Below are positions 23,693 to 31,809 of a stretch of DNA of 64,000 nucleotides, one piece after another. Under the pieces are notes generated by a model. The model searched no databases. It was not told the DNA's origin and worked only from the letters and a program-made list of their open reading frames with translations. The first letter of the stretch is position 1. The number at the start of each line of letters is the position of its first letter. The position numbers were made by a program, and so were the translations under genes. Source of the stretch: CADCTB01 sp963768975 (GTDB taxonomy: Bacteria > Actinomycetota > Acidimicrobiia > Acidimicrobiales > AC-14); contig CAVYKB010000018.1 of assembly GCA_963768975.1 (NCBI GenBank), positions 47,231-111,230 on the forward strand, written 5' to 3'.

Positions 23693-26350
23693 ATGAAAAG
23701 ACTTGGACGGCTCGCGACTATCGGGCTGGGGTTGAGCACCGTCGCTGCCCTCGCCGGCACGCCGGCCCAGGGCGAGGTGCCCGCAGGCCGCGTGAGCGAG
23801 AGCACCCGGTTCCAGAGCGAGAACCGCGACCCCGTGCGCGGCCGAGACATCCCCGGGCTCGTGGTGAACCCGGCCGACCCCCGCCACGTGGTGATGATCA
23901 CCGAGGAGTTCATCACCGGCCAGTGCGACTTCCACGCCAGCTTCGACGGCGGCCGCACCTGGGAGGCGGAGGGCCACCTCACCGCGCCCCTCGACTTCGC
24001 CGACCCGCCGTGCGTGACCTATGACTCGGGCGGCTACGCCCACTTCAACAAGAGCGTGGTCTGGGGCACGGGGCAGAACGTCTACACCACCTTTGCGTCC
24101 CACCGGGGACCGAAGCAGCGGCCCGAGACGGGCACGGCCCAGGGCGAGGGCGACTCCGTCCTGGTCAACCGCTCGACCGACGGCGGCCGCACGTGGGAGC
24201 GGGCCGTCGTCGCCATCCAGGGCGCCCGTGACTCCCGCCCGTTCATCATCCGCCCTGGCATCGCCGTCCAGCCCCGGCCCCAGGGCGACAAGCTCTACGT
24301 CGTCGGTTGGTACGTGGTCAACCCGCTGAACATGGGTGCCCAGGGCGGCGCCGGCGACCGCCGGGCCGTGGTCGCCAGCTCCGAGGACGGCGGCCGCACC
24401 TGGTCCGCGCCGGCCGAGGCCCAGGCGCCCGACGAGAAGGTGCGCGAGATCACCCCGCCGGTCATCGGGCGCGACGGTGCCGTCTACATCGCCTGGCGCA
24501 ACCGTGACGACCCTGCGAACGCCCCCCATCCCATCGTGGTGGCCAAGTCCCCCGACGGCGTCAACTGGACCCGCACGCCGATCAACGACGCCACACCGGC
24601 GCCGACCGGCATCCCCGCCCCCACGGGGAACGCCGGCTTCCCGAAGATGGCGGTCGACCCGCGCAACGGCAACCTCTACGTCACCTACCTGGGCTTCGAC
24701 TTCGGTGACCTCGACACCCTCGTCCAGCGCTCCACCGACAACGGCGCCACCTGGTCACGCCCGGTGCGGGTCAACGACGACCCCCAGCGCAACGGCATCC
24801 GCCAGCTGGCTCCCGACATCTCGGTGGCGCCCAACGGCCGCGTCGACGTGGTGTGGTTCGACACCCGCACCAACATGCCGAGCCCGAACATCCCCCGGCC
24901 CGCCGGTACGGGCGACATCTACTACGCGTCATCGTCCGACGGCGGGATGACGTTCTCCGGCAACCGCCGCATCTCAGACCGCTCGATCAACCTCGACGAT
25001 GGCACCCTCGGACGCAACGGCACCTACACCTGGTGGGGCCCGGACTCGGTGCCCATGGGCGACGACCAGGTCCTGTTCGCCTGGGGCGACGCCCGGCACG
25101 GCAACGTCGACACCGCGGCGAACGACGTGATGCTGGCCACCATGCAGCTCGGCGAGCCGGGCCCGCCCGACATCATCGAGCTACCCAAGGCCAGCCCGGC
25201 CAACCTGTCGGTGGCCGTCTCACAACGGGCCTACCCCGGCGGTTCCGAGCGCATCGGGTCCACCTTCACGTCCAAGGCGGTCGTGGTGCACAAGGACGAC
25301 GTGGCCGGCGCCTGGGCCGGCGCGGTGCTGGCCCGGAACAACCACGCGCCGCTGATCGTGGTCGACGGGAAGTCGCTGACCAAGGAGCAGAAGGCGGAGA
25401 TCGCCCGGATCGGCTCCACCGGCTTGTACATCATCGGCGACGAGTCGAAGGTGCCCCAGAAGCTGGTCGACGAAATCACCAAGGCGGGCGTGATCACCCA
25501 GCTGGCGCCGGTACCCACCACGGCCACCCCGCCGGCGCCGCCCACCACCGCCGCCGGCGCGCCGGCGACAACGACCACTGTGCCGACATCGACGGCCACC
25601 AAGTCCGACGTCATCCGCCTCACCGGCGCAACGCCGGCCGAAATCGGCAAGGCCGTGGCCGGGGCCATGGACGTGCGCTCGCCCGAGGAGAAGACCCGCT
25701 CGGTGCCGGCGTTCAGAGGGGCGGTGGCGGTGAACGCAGCCAGCAAGGAGTCGGCGGCTGGCCTGGCCTTCGCCGCCAGCCAGCGGCTGCCCGTGCTCTT
25801 CGTCGACCGTGACGGCGTCCCTGCGGCTACGGCCGAGGCCTTCACCACCATGGGCATCCAGAACACCTGGGTGATCGGCGGCCCTGAGGCCATCGCCGAC
25901 AGCGCCATGACCCGCCTGCCGGGGGCCATGCGTCTCGGCGGCGCCGACATGGCCGCCACCTCAGGCGCGGTGGTCAAGGAGCTCCAGGCGCGCGGGCTCC
26001 CGATCAGCGTGGCCTACGTGGCCGACCAGGACCGGCCGGTCGACGCTGCGGTGGCTGCCGCCGCCATCGCCCGCACCGGCGGGATCCTCCTCCTCACCCC
26101 GGGCGGGGACACGGGCGCGGCCGAGGAGCAGATCGCCGCCATGGGCCTCGCCGGCCAGGTCGACCAGCTCGTGGTGGCCCAAAGCACGTCGCCCAGCAAC
26201 ATCCCGTGGACCCTGATCGCCGTCTTCGCCGCCTTCGCCATCGCCGGCGTCGTGCTGCTCGACCGGGCGGCCCGCAAGAAGCGCTCGCTCCCGCCGGCGC
26301 CGGCCCCCAAGGCGCCGGCGCCGCGAAAGGGCGCGCAGACGGAGCACTAA
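23693..26350 (+). CDS. Secreted sialidase-like propeller with cell-wall-binding repeats and C-terminal anchor
   Basis: About 885 residues. A signal peptide (RLATIGLGLSTVAALAG) precedes a propeller-like region (about 30-490) with six Asp-box motifs (S-x-DGG-x-TW, for example STDGGRTW). Two regions like cell-wall-binding repeat 2 follow (about 500-600 and 675-830), split by a Pro/Thr-rich linker. It ends with a membrane helix (WTLIAVFAAFAIAGVVLL) and a basic, Pro/Ala-rich tail, so it is probably anchored and surface-exposed. The Arg triad of true sialidases is not obvious, so glycan binding is safer than hydrolysis. GTG 23681 is an alternative start; ATG 23693 begins a clean signal. Confidence 0.75.
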   Translation: MKRLGRLATIGLGLSTVAALAGTPAQGEVPAGRVSESTRFQSENRDPVRGRDIPGLVVNPADPRHVVMITEEFITGQCDFHASFDGGRTWEAEGHLTAPLDFADPPCVTYDSGGYAHFNKSVVWGTGQNVYTTFASHRGPKQRPETGTAQGEGDSVLVNRSTDGGRTWERAVVAIQGARDSRPFIIRPGIAVQPRPQGDKLYVVGWYVVNPLNMGAQGGAGDRRAVVASSEDGGRTWSAPAEAQAPDEKVREITPPVIGRDGAVYIAWRNRDDPANAPHPIVVAKSPDGVNWTRTPINDATPAPTGIPAPTGNAGFPKMAVDPRNGNLYVTYLGFDFGDLDTLVQRSTDNGATWSRPVRVNDDPQRNGIRQLAPDISVAPNGRVDVVWFDTRTNMPSPNIPRPAGTGDIYYASSSDGGMTFSGNRRISDRSINLDDGTLGRNGTYTWWGPDSVPMGDDQVLFAWGDARHGNVDTAANDVMLATMQLGEPGPPDIIELPKASPANLSVAVSQRAYPGGSERIGSTFTSKAVVVHKDDVAGAWAGAVLARNNHAPLIVVDGKSLTKEQKAEIARIGSTGLYIIGDESKVPQKLVDEITKAGVITQLAPVPTTATPPAPPTTAAGAPATTTTVPTSTATKSDVIRLTGATPAEIGKAVAGAMDVRSPEEKTRSVPAFRGAVAVNAASKESAAGLAFAASQRLPVLFVDRDGVPAATAEAFTTMGIQNTWVIGGPEAIADSAMTRLPGAMRLGGADMAATSGAVVKELQARGLPISVAYVADQDRPVDAAVAAAAIARTGGILLLTPGGDTGAAEEQIAAMGLAGQVDQLVVAQSTSPSNIPWTLIAVFAAFAIAGVVLLDRAARKKRSLPPAPAPKAPAPRKGAQTEH

Positions 26351-26359
26351 GAACCCGAA

Positions 26360-26402
26360 CTGGTTGCAGTTACCCGTCGTATGCGCGGGTAACTGCAACC
26401 AG
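26360..26402. repeat. 43-nt palindromic repeat, copy 2
   Basis: Perfect 17-bp inverted repeat around a 9-nt loop (TCGTATGCG), beginning CTGGTTGCAG. It lies between convergent genes and is homologous, in opposite orientation, to the element at 10419-10461. It could end transcription from both sides. Confidence 0.8.
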
Positions 26403-26414
26403 AACGGAGGGGGG

Positions 26415-26981
26415 TCAGGCGGCCAGGCTGTCCGGGATCAGGCGCGCGACGATGCCCTGCGTCGCCTGGGCCGGGCGCTGCTGCTCGCCCATGAGGGCGT
26501 CCATGACCAACAGGGTGCCCGTGAGGGCCGGGATGGCCCACTGGAGCTTGCTGAGCTTGCGCTGGGCGTCCTCCACCTCGGGCGGGGTCTGAGCCGAGGC
26601 GTCGGTGCCACCCTCGACGGGGACGTCGCCGGCGCTGATCATCTTCTGGCCCAGGGCCCGGGCATAGGCGGTGGCCGCCAGGGCGCCGGCGGTGACCGCC
26701 GTCTTGGCGATGCTGGTGCTGGCCACGCCCTTCTGGCCGGCGATGCGGCCCTTGTTGGCGCCCGTGAGCGCCAGCGAGCCGACGACGTGGGCGCCGATGG
26801 CGGCCAGGTTGACCGGCGTCCACCGGCTCCAGCCGGCGTTGGCCACCCGGGCCCGCTGGCCAGGCTGATCGACCTCCGCGGCGGCGCCGTTGACGCCGAT
26901 CGCACCCATCAGGGAGCCGCCGAACCAGGCGGCAAGGCCGACTTCGGAAAGGGATCGAGCGATGGTGTTGCGCTGAGACAT
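26415..26981 (-). CDS. Hypothetical protein with small hydrophobic helices
   Basis: A 188-residue protein, not assigned to a function. It is Ala/Gly-rich with several moderately hydrophobic segments (VGLAAWFGGSLMGAIGV, VNLAAIGAHVVGSLAL, AVTAGALAATAYARAL, WAIPALTGTLLVMDAL), suggesting a membrane protein with about four passes. ATG 26981 is preceded by GGAGG at suitable spacing. It is convergent with the secreted propeller gene, from which it is separated by the palindromic repeat, and divergent from the BBE flavoenzyme. Confidence 0.6.
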   Translation of the reverse strand: MSQRNTIARSLSEVGLAAWFGGSLMGAIGVNGAAAEVDQPGQRARVANAGWSRWTPVNLAAIGAHVVGSLALTGANKGRIAGQKGVASTSIAKTAVTAGALAATAYARALGQKMISAGDVPVEGGTDASAQTPPEVEDAQRKLSKLQWAIPALTGTLLVMDALMGEQQRPAQATQGIVARLIPDSLAA

Positions 26982-27069
26982 AGGCAAGGACCTCCGTAGC
27001 TGTTTGGCGCGGCCTACCCCATTCACCCGGAGTTGGAACGGCCGGTACAGTGCCGGGCGGGGGTGGAGC

Positions 27070-28500
27070 ATGACCAGTGGAACATTTGACATCGCCGGTT
27101 TGCACGGCAACCGGGTGACCCTGTCACCCGAGGACCTGGAGACCCTGTCGTCCCTGGTCGGCGGCCCGGTCCTCCGTCCTGGAGACGACGGTTGGGACGC
27201 CGCCATCCTGATCTGGAACGGCATGGCGGCCAAGGTGCCGGCGGCCGTGGTCCAGCCGTCGTCGGCCGCCGGCGTGGCCGGGGCGGTCCGGTTCGCCGCC
27301 GACCGGGGCCTGCTGGTGAGCATCAAGGGCGGCGGTCACAACATCGCCGGCACGTCGATGGCCGCCGACGGCCTGACGATCGACATGTCCCGGCTCCGCC
27401 AGGTCGACGTCGACGTCGCCGGTCGGCGGGCCCACGCCGGCGCCGGCTGCCTCATCGCCGACGTCGACGCCGCCACCCAGGAGCACGGGCTGGCCGCTGT
27501 CCTCGGATTCGTGTCGCTGACCGGCGTCGCCGGCCTGACCCTCGGCGGCGGGTTCGGCTACCTCACCCGCCGGTTCGGCTGGACGGTCGACAACCTCGAG
27601 GAGGTGGAGATCGTCACCGCCGACGGCGAGATCCGCATCGCCAACGCCACCGAGAACGCCGAGCTGTTCTGGGCCCTGCGGGGCGGCGGCGGCAACTTCG
27701 GGGTCGTCACCCGGTTCACCTTCACGCTCCACGAGGTCGGCCCGCAGGTCACGGGCGGCCTGATCCTTTGGGACGGGGCGCGGGCCGCCGAGGTCCAGGC
27801 TGCCTACCGGGCGCTGACCGAGTCCGCCCCCCTGGAGCTCACCGCCGTCCTCACCATCCGGCTGGCACCGCCGGCCCCGTTCGTGCCGCCGGAGTGGCAC
27901 GGCAAGCCCATCGTCGGCATGGTCGTCTGCTACTCGGGCGACGACCCCGCCACCGACCTGGCCCCGATCCGGGCCTTGGGCGACCCGATCGTCGACCTAC
28001 TGACCGAGAAGCCCTACGTCGCCCAGCAGTCCATGCTCGACGCCACCCAGCCCAAGGGCGCCCACTACTACTGGAAGACCGAGTTCATCCCCGAACTGTC
28101 CGAGGCGTACGAGGAGACCTTCCGCACAGGGGCGCTGAAGGTGACCTCCCCCATGTCGCAGTCGATCATCTTCCACCTGGCCGGCGCCTTGAACGAGCGG
28201 CCCGACGACGACGGGGCCATGGGCAACCGCCGGGCCCGCTACGTGACCGGCTTCGCCGGCGCCTGGCCGGCGGCCGACCCTCGGGGGCCCGAGCACGTGG
28301 CCTGGGTGCGGGAGTCGTGGGAGACCATCCGGGGTTTCTCCGCCGGCAACTACGTCAACTTCCAGGTGGCCGACGACGACACCGACCGCACCGCCGCCGC
28401 CTACGGCGCCAATTTCGAGCGCCTCCAGGCGATCAAGGCGGACGTCGACCCCGCCAACTTCTTCCGCGTCAACCGGAACATTATTCAACCAGCTGGTTGA
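27070..28500 (+). CDS. FAD-linked oxidase of the berberine-bridge (BBE) type
   Basis: 476 residues. An FAD-binding PCMH domain carries the covalent-FAD His in KGGGHNIAGTSM, plus GVAGLTLGGGFGYLTRRFGW and ALRGGGGNFGVVTRF. The C-terminal BBE segment ends NFFRVNRNI. Members oxidise alcohols, sugars or amines and pass electrons to O2. The second covalent attachment Cys is not evident, so FAD is probably held through His alone. ATG 27070 is used; a TACAGT box at 27046-27051 could give a short leader. It lies tail-to-tail with the LanB-like gene. The substrate is unknown. Confidence 0.88.
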   Translation: MTSGTFDIAGLHGNRVTLSPEDLETLSSLVGGPVLRPGDDGWDAAILIWNGMAAKVPAAVVQPSSAAGVAGAVRFAADRGLLVSIKGGGHNIAGTSMAADGLTIDMSRLRQVDVDVAGRRAHAGAGCLIADVDAATQEHGLAAVLGFVSLTGVAGLTLGGGFGYLTRRFGWTVDNLEEVEIVTADGEIRIANATENAELFWALRGGGGNFGVVTRFTFTLHEVGPQVTGGLILWDGARAAEVQAAYRALTESAPLELTAVLTIRLAPPAPFVPPEWHGKPIVGMVVCYSGDDPATDLAPIRALGDPIVDLLTEKPYVAQQSMLDATQPKGAHYYWKTEFIPELSEAYEETFRTGALKVTSPMSQSIIFHLAGALNERPDDDGAMGNRRARYVTGFAGAWPAADPRGPEHVAWVRESWETIRGFSAGNYVNFQVADDDTDRTAAAYGANFERLQAIKADVDPANFFRVNRNIIQPAG

Positions 28501-28669
28501 GAACGGAGGCCCCGCCGGCGTAGGCCCTCGCCTCTACGACCTCCAGGCGGCCACCGACCTCGGCCTCCTGCTCCACGAGAACCCCGAACGCCTCCAGACC
28601 ACGGAGATGTCGTTCGGCATCGAGGACCTCGCGACGCTTCGTCGCCGGCGAGCCGCTCGACCTCCGGCT
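28479..28669 (+). other. Possible gene fragment between BBE and LanB-like genes
   Basis: One plus frame reads NQLVENGGPAGVGPRLYDLQ followed by more protein-like sequence (ATDLGLLLHENPERLQTTEM, then IEDLATLRRR), with normal codon usage but no good start and no stop before it runs into the opposite gene. This looks like a relic of a small gene. Its beginning overlaps a 14-bp palindrome (CAACCAGCTGGTTG, 28486-28499). Confidence 0.25.
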
Positions 28670-30550
28670 CTAACCGCCGCCGGCGGCGGCGCGCCGGGGG
28701 AGGTCGACGGCGACCAGGCGCAGCTCGCTGGTGTAGCGGTGCCCCTCGCCGTCCTCCAGCCAGCAGTCCTCGGGCTCGGGCAGCATCTCCGTCACCCGGA
28801 TGACGGCGTCGGGCCGCTCAGCGGCGACCCGGCGGATCTGGCGGCAGGCGATGCCCGTGAGCACCCGGCTCTCGAAGTCGACGTACACCGGCTTGTGCTC
28901 GAGCGGGGAGAGCATGAACACCCGGCGGGGCATGCCGTGGGCCCGGGCCCAGTCGCCGGCGTCCTCTGGCCGGGCCGGCGCCTCTCGAGCCGGCACTTGC
29001 CACGTCTCCCGGCGGAGCACCGTACGCGAGAGGGTGAGCCGTGGGGCGTGCTCCTCGACGGGGAAGGGGTTGTAGCACTGGACGCCGGCGACGAACATCG
29101 CCATCTCGAGGAGGTCGGTCACTGGCCCGAGGGCAGCGCCGGCGCCGTCGGTGACCTGACCGTCCCGGATGAACAGGTCCCGCACGTCGACGACGCGGTA
29201 GCCCTCGGGCATGCAGGCCCCCGGCGTGGCCGCCACGTGGACGCGGTCCGGGCGGGTCATCGCCGGCATGATCCGGGACCGCATCCGCTCGGAAGACTTC
29301 GGCGGGATGAGCCACGGGCGCTCGCCCCAGTCGGAGGCGATGGCGTCGACGAAGCGCTCGCGGTCGGGGTGGCGGGTGGCGAACAGGCCCTGGACCAGGG
29401 TGTTCGTGCCGGGGTGGAAGTCGCCCACCACGCACAGGAACTCGCCGGCGTCGATTGCCGCCACACTGCGGGCCGCCACCTGGACGTCGGGCGAGTGGGA
29501 GACGCTCATCGGCCACGCCGGCCTGTGATCGGCGAAGGTAGCCTCCGCCCGCTTTACGAGCGTCGTCACATCGGGGTCGAGGAGGAGCTGCGCCCACCGC
29601 TGCTGCAGCTCGGCGTTGGCCGCAGCCACCTGGGGCGGGAGGGCGAAGATGGCACCGAGCGCGGGGCCGAGCACCGGCCCCAACGGCCCGTCGCCCCCCC
29701 GCCGGACCACCTGGCCGACGATCTCGCGCAGCGCCTCGGAGACCCGACCGCAGTACCAGCGGGCGCCGGCGAGCACCGCCGGGAGGGTGAGGGCCAGTTC
29801 GTCGCGGATGACGGGGCCGATGTCGACGTGCACGTCGCGCATGCAGTCCAGGTAGACGAGCGTCCGGGACGCGTACATCCGGCCGGGGTGCTGCGTCGAC
29901 GCTCGCCCCGTCAAGGCCTCGAACTCACGGTCGAGGGCGGACAGGGCGTCGTCGAGGCCGGCGGCGTCGGTCTGCGCGACCGCCTGAACGCGGGCTTCCA
30001 GGCGGTCGAGAGCGTCGAGGCCCCGCCGGCGCTTTTCCGGCTCGGCGACCCGCTCGAGCTGGGCCCGGACGTCGCGCTCGGGGTAGGGGCCGAGGGGTAC
30101 CTGCACCTCGAGGCCGAGCGACTCGGCGAGGGCGTCGAAGCACCACGCCTCGAAGTGGACGGTCCTCGCCGGCTCCGCCTCACCGATGGCCACCGCCGGA
30201 CCGTCGTCGACCATGCGGGCCCACGCCAGCGGGCCGAAGTAGCCGATGGTGTCGTTCTTGGCGCAGTACCGCTGCCAGTAGCTGGCGACCAGCTCCTCCC
30301 GCTGGCGCTGCTTGCTGCCCGACGCCGGCGACCCGGTCGCCACCTTGTCGATGGCGGTGTGGACGGCGGCGCGGTTCTGCCAGGTGACGGCCTCCCGGAA
30401 GCGAGGATTGGCGGCGATTTCCCGGAGCCGGCCCGGCTCGTCTCCGGCCCCGAACACGTCGAGGCCGGAGACGGGGAAGCCGGCGCTACGCAGGGCGACG
30501 TCGCGCCACAGCGCCCAGTCCCCGCGCAGCGGGATGAGGTGCGAGTCCAT
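28670..30550 (-). CDS. LanB-like (lantibiotic dehydratase N-terminal) protein, orphan
   Basis: 626 residues. It resembles the glutamylation domain of class I lantibiotic dehydratases: YWQRYCAKNDTIGYFGPLAW near residue 90, then FEALTGRAS and a late region around PRLTLSRTVLRRETW. In LanB this domain uses glutamyl-tRNA to activate Ser/Thr; shorter relatives without an elimination domain include peptide aminoacyl-tRNA ligases (PEARLs). No elimination domain, cyclase, transporter or recognisable precursor peptide lies nearby. ATG 30550 begins the protein; a TAGCTT box lies 9 nt upstream. Function could be tRNA-dependent peptide extension or something unrelated. Confidence 0.75.
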   Translation of the reverse strand: MDSHLIPLRGDWALWRDVALRSAGFPVSGLDVFGAGDEPGRLREIAANPRFREAVTWQNRAAVHTAIDKVATGSPASGSKQRQREELVASYWQRYCAKNDTIGYFGPLAWARMVDDGPAVAIGEAEPARTVHFEAWCFDALAESLGLEVQVPLGPYPERDVRAQLERVAEPEKRRRGLDALDRLEARVQAVAQTDAAGLDDALSALDREFEALTGRASTQHPGRMYASRTLVYLDCMRDVHVDIGPVIRDELALTLPAVLAGARWYCGRVSEALREIVGQVVRRGGDGPLGPVLGPALGAIFALPPQVAAANAELQQRWAQLLLDPDVTTLVKRAEATFADHRPAWPMSVSHSPDVQVAARSVAAIDAGEFLCVVGDFHPGTNTLVQGLFATRHPDRERFVDAIASDWGERPWLIPPKSSERMRSRIMPAMTRPDRVHVAATPGACMPEGYRVVDVRDLFIRDGQVTDGAGAALGPVTDLLEMAMFVAGVQCYNPFPVEEHAPRLTLSRTVLRRETWQVPAREAPARPEDAGDWARAHGMPRRVFMLSPLEHKPVYVDFESRVLTGIACRQIRRVAAERPDAVIRVTEMLPEPEDCWLEDGEGHRYTSELRLVAVDLPRRAAAGGG

Positions 30551-30580
30551 GGGCCCGTGAAGCTACCCGCTTCGTCAGCG

Positions 30581-31135
30581 TCAGGACCTGACGGCCGACA
30601 CATCGAACTCGAGTACGACCTTCTCGCCCACCAGGACGCCGCCGGCGTCGAGCGCCGCGTTCCAGGTGATGCCGAAGTCCTTACGGTTGACGGTGGTGCT
30701 GCCCTCCAGCCCGATGCGGAGGTTGCCGTAGGGGTCGATCGCGCTGCCGGCCAGCTCGACGTCGAAGGTGACGGGCCGGGTGACGCCCTTGATGCTCAGC
30801 TCGCCGGTGACCCGGTACCGCTCGTCGTCGAGCGGGACGACCGAGGTCGACTGGAAGGTGATCTCCGGGTACCGCTCTACGTCGAAGAAGTCGTTGCTGC
30901 GCAGGTGGGCGTCACGGTCGGGGTTGCGAGTGTCGATGCTGGCGGCCTGGATGGTGAGGCTCAGGCTCGAGTTGGCCGGGTTTTCGGCGTCGAAGGAGCC
31001 GGCGCCGGCGAAGGAGTTGAACGAGCCGCGGACCTTGGTGACCATGGCGTAGCGGGCGACGAAGCCGATGCGGCTGTGGGTCGGGTCCACCGTGTAGGTG
31101 CCGGTGAGGGTGGTGGGGGCGGCGCTCAAGCTCAT
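30581..31135 (-). CDS. YceI-family lipid-binding protein
   Basis: 184 residues forming a lipocalin-like YceI barrel: TYTVDPTHSRIGFVARYAMVT at the N-terminus, then DTRNPDRDAHLRSNDFFDVE, GELSIKGVTRPVTFDVEL and NRKDFGITWNAALDAGG. The family binds isoprenoid-type lipids. No signal peptide is visible, so this copy may be cytosolic. ATG 31135 follows AGGAGG. It is divergent from a MarR regulator, and the 81 nt between them contain a 33-nt palindrome, a common arrangement for MarR-controlled yceI genes. Confidence 0.9.
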   Translation of the reverse strand: MSLSAAPTTLTGTYTVDPTHSRIGFVARYAMVTKVRGSFNSFAGAGSFDAENPANSSLSLTIQAASIDTRNPDRDAHLRSNDFFDVERYPEITFQSTSVVPLDDERYRVTGELSIKGVTRPVTFDVELAGSAIDPYGNLRIGLEGSTTVNRKDFGITWNAALDAGGVLVGEKVVLEFDVSAVRS

Positions 31136-31158
31136 GGGAATCTCCTCCTGAAATCTCG

Positions 31159-31191
31159 TTGACACATCATCCAACTTCGATGACGCATCAA
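31159..31191. promoter_or_regulatory. Candidate MarR operator (33-nt imperfect palindrome)
   Basis: Half-sites TTGACACATCATC and GATGACGCATCAA (10 of 13 positions symmetrical) are separated by 7 nt in the yceI-marR divergent region. This is the expected location and form for autoregulation by the adjacent MarR protein. Confidence 0.6.
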
Positions 31192-31204
31192 CTATTCCCG
31201 GGAG

Positions 31205-31210
31205 TAGACT
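31205..31210 (+). promoter_or_regulatory. -10 box (TAGACT) of marR-type gene
   Basis: TAGACT lies 6 nt before GTG 31217 with no Shine-Dalgarno sequence, giving a leaderless transcript. Confidence 0.5.
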
Positions 31211-31216
31211 TCTGCC

Positions 31217-31678
31217 GTGGAAGAGGTCCGGTGGCTCGACGAGCGTGAGCAGCGGGCCTGGCGGGCGTTGCAGTTCATGGAGATGCGCCTCAACGCCCGG
31301 CTGGCCTCCGAGCTGGCTGCCGTGTCCGACCTCTCCTACGCCGAGTACACCGTGCTGGTCGCCCTGACCGATCGCGCCGGCGACCGCATGCGGATATTCG
31401 AGCTCGGGGCGATCTTGGGCTGGGAGAAGAGTCGCGTGTCCCACCAGATCGCTCGGATGGCGGAGCGGGGGCTGGTGGCCAAGGAGAAGTGCGGCGACGA
31501 TCGTCGGGGCGCCTACGTGGTGGCCAGCGAGGGGGGGCGCCGGGCCATCGAGGCGGCGGCGCCGCACCACGTGGCGACCGTCCGCCGGCTGTTCGTCGAC
31601 CGCCTCACGCCGGCGGAGCTCGACGCCCTCGCCGGCGCGGCCGAGAAGGTCCTCGACGGCATGGCCGGCGAGGGGTAA
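31217..31678 (+). CDS. MarR-family transcriptional regulator
   Basis: 153 residues with the MarR winged-helix layout: LSYAEYTVLVALTDRAGDRM, recognition region LGAILGWEKSRVSHQIARMAERGLV, wing KCGDDRRGAYVVAS, and a C-terminal dimerisation helix. It should repress the divergent yceI gene and itself through the palindrome at 31159-31191. The ligand is unknown. GTG 31217 is fixed by the leaderless -10 box. Confidence 0.88.
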   Translation: MEEVRWLDEREQRAWRALQFMEMRLNARLASELAAVSDLSYAEYTVLVALTDRAGDRMRIFELGAILGWEKSRVSHQIARMAERGLVAKEKCGDDRRGAYVVASEGGRRAIEAAAPHHVATVRRLFVDRLTPAELDALAGAAEKVLDGMAGEG

Positions 31679-31809
31679 CCCCCGTGGGACCTCGGCCCGG
31701 GAGTCGTGGAGCTTCCCGACGGGCGCCGCTCCGTGGCCGCGGCTCCGCCGTCCGGCGCCGGCCGGCGCCGGCCCGACTTCGGGGTCTGTCATCATCTACG
31801 ACCCCGCCA

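Noticed and set aside
28607..31162. 851-codon plus-strand open frame
   Set aside because: Opposite to the LanB-like and YceI genes; composition is that of an antisense shadow.
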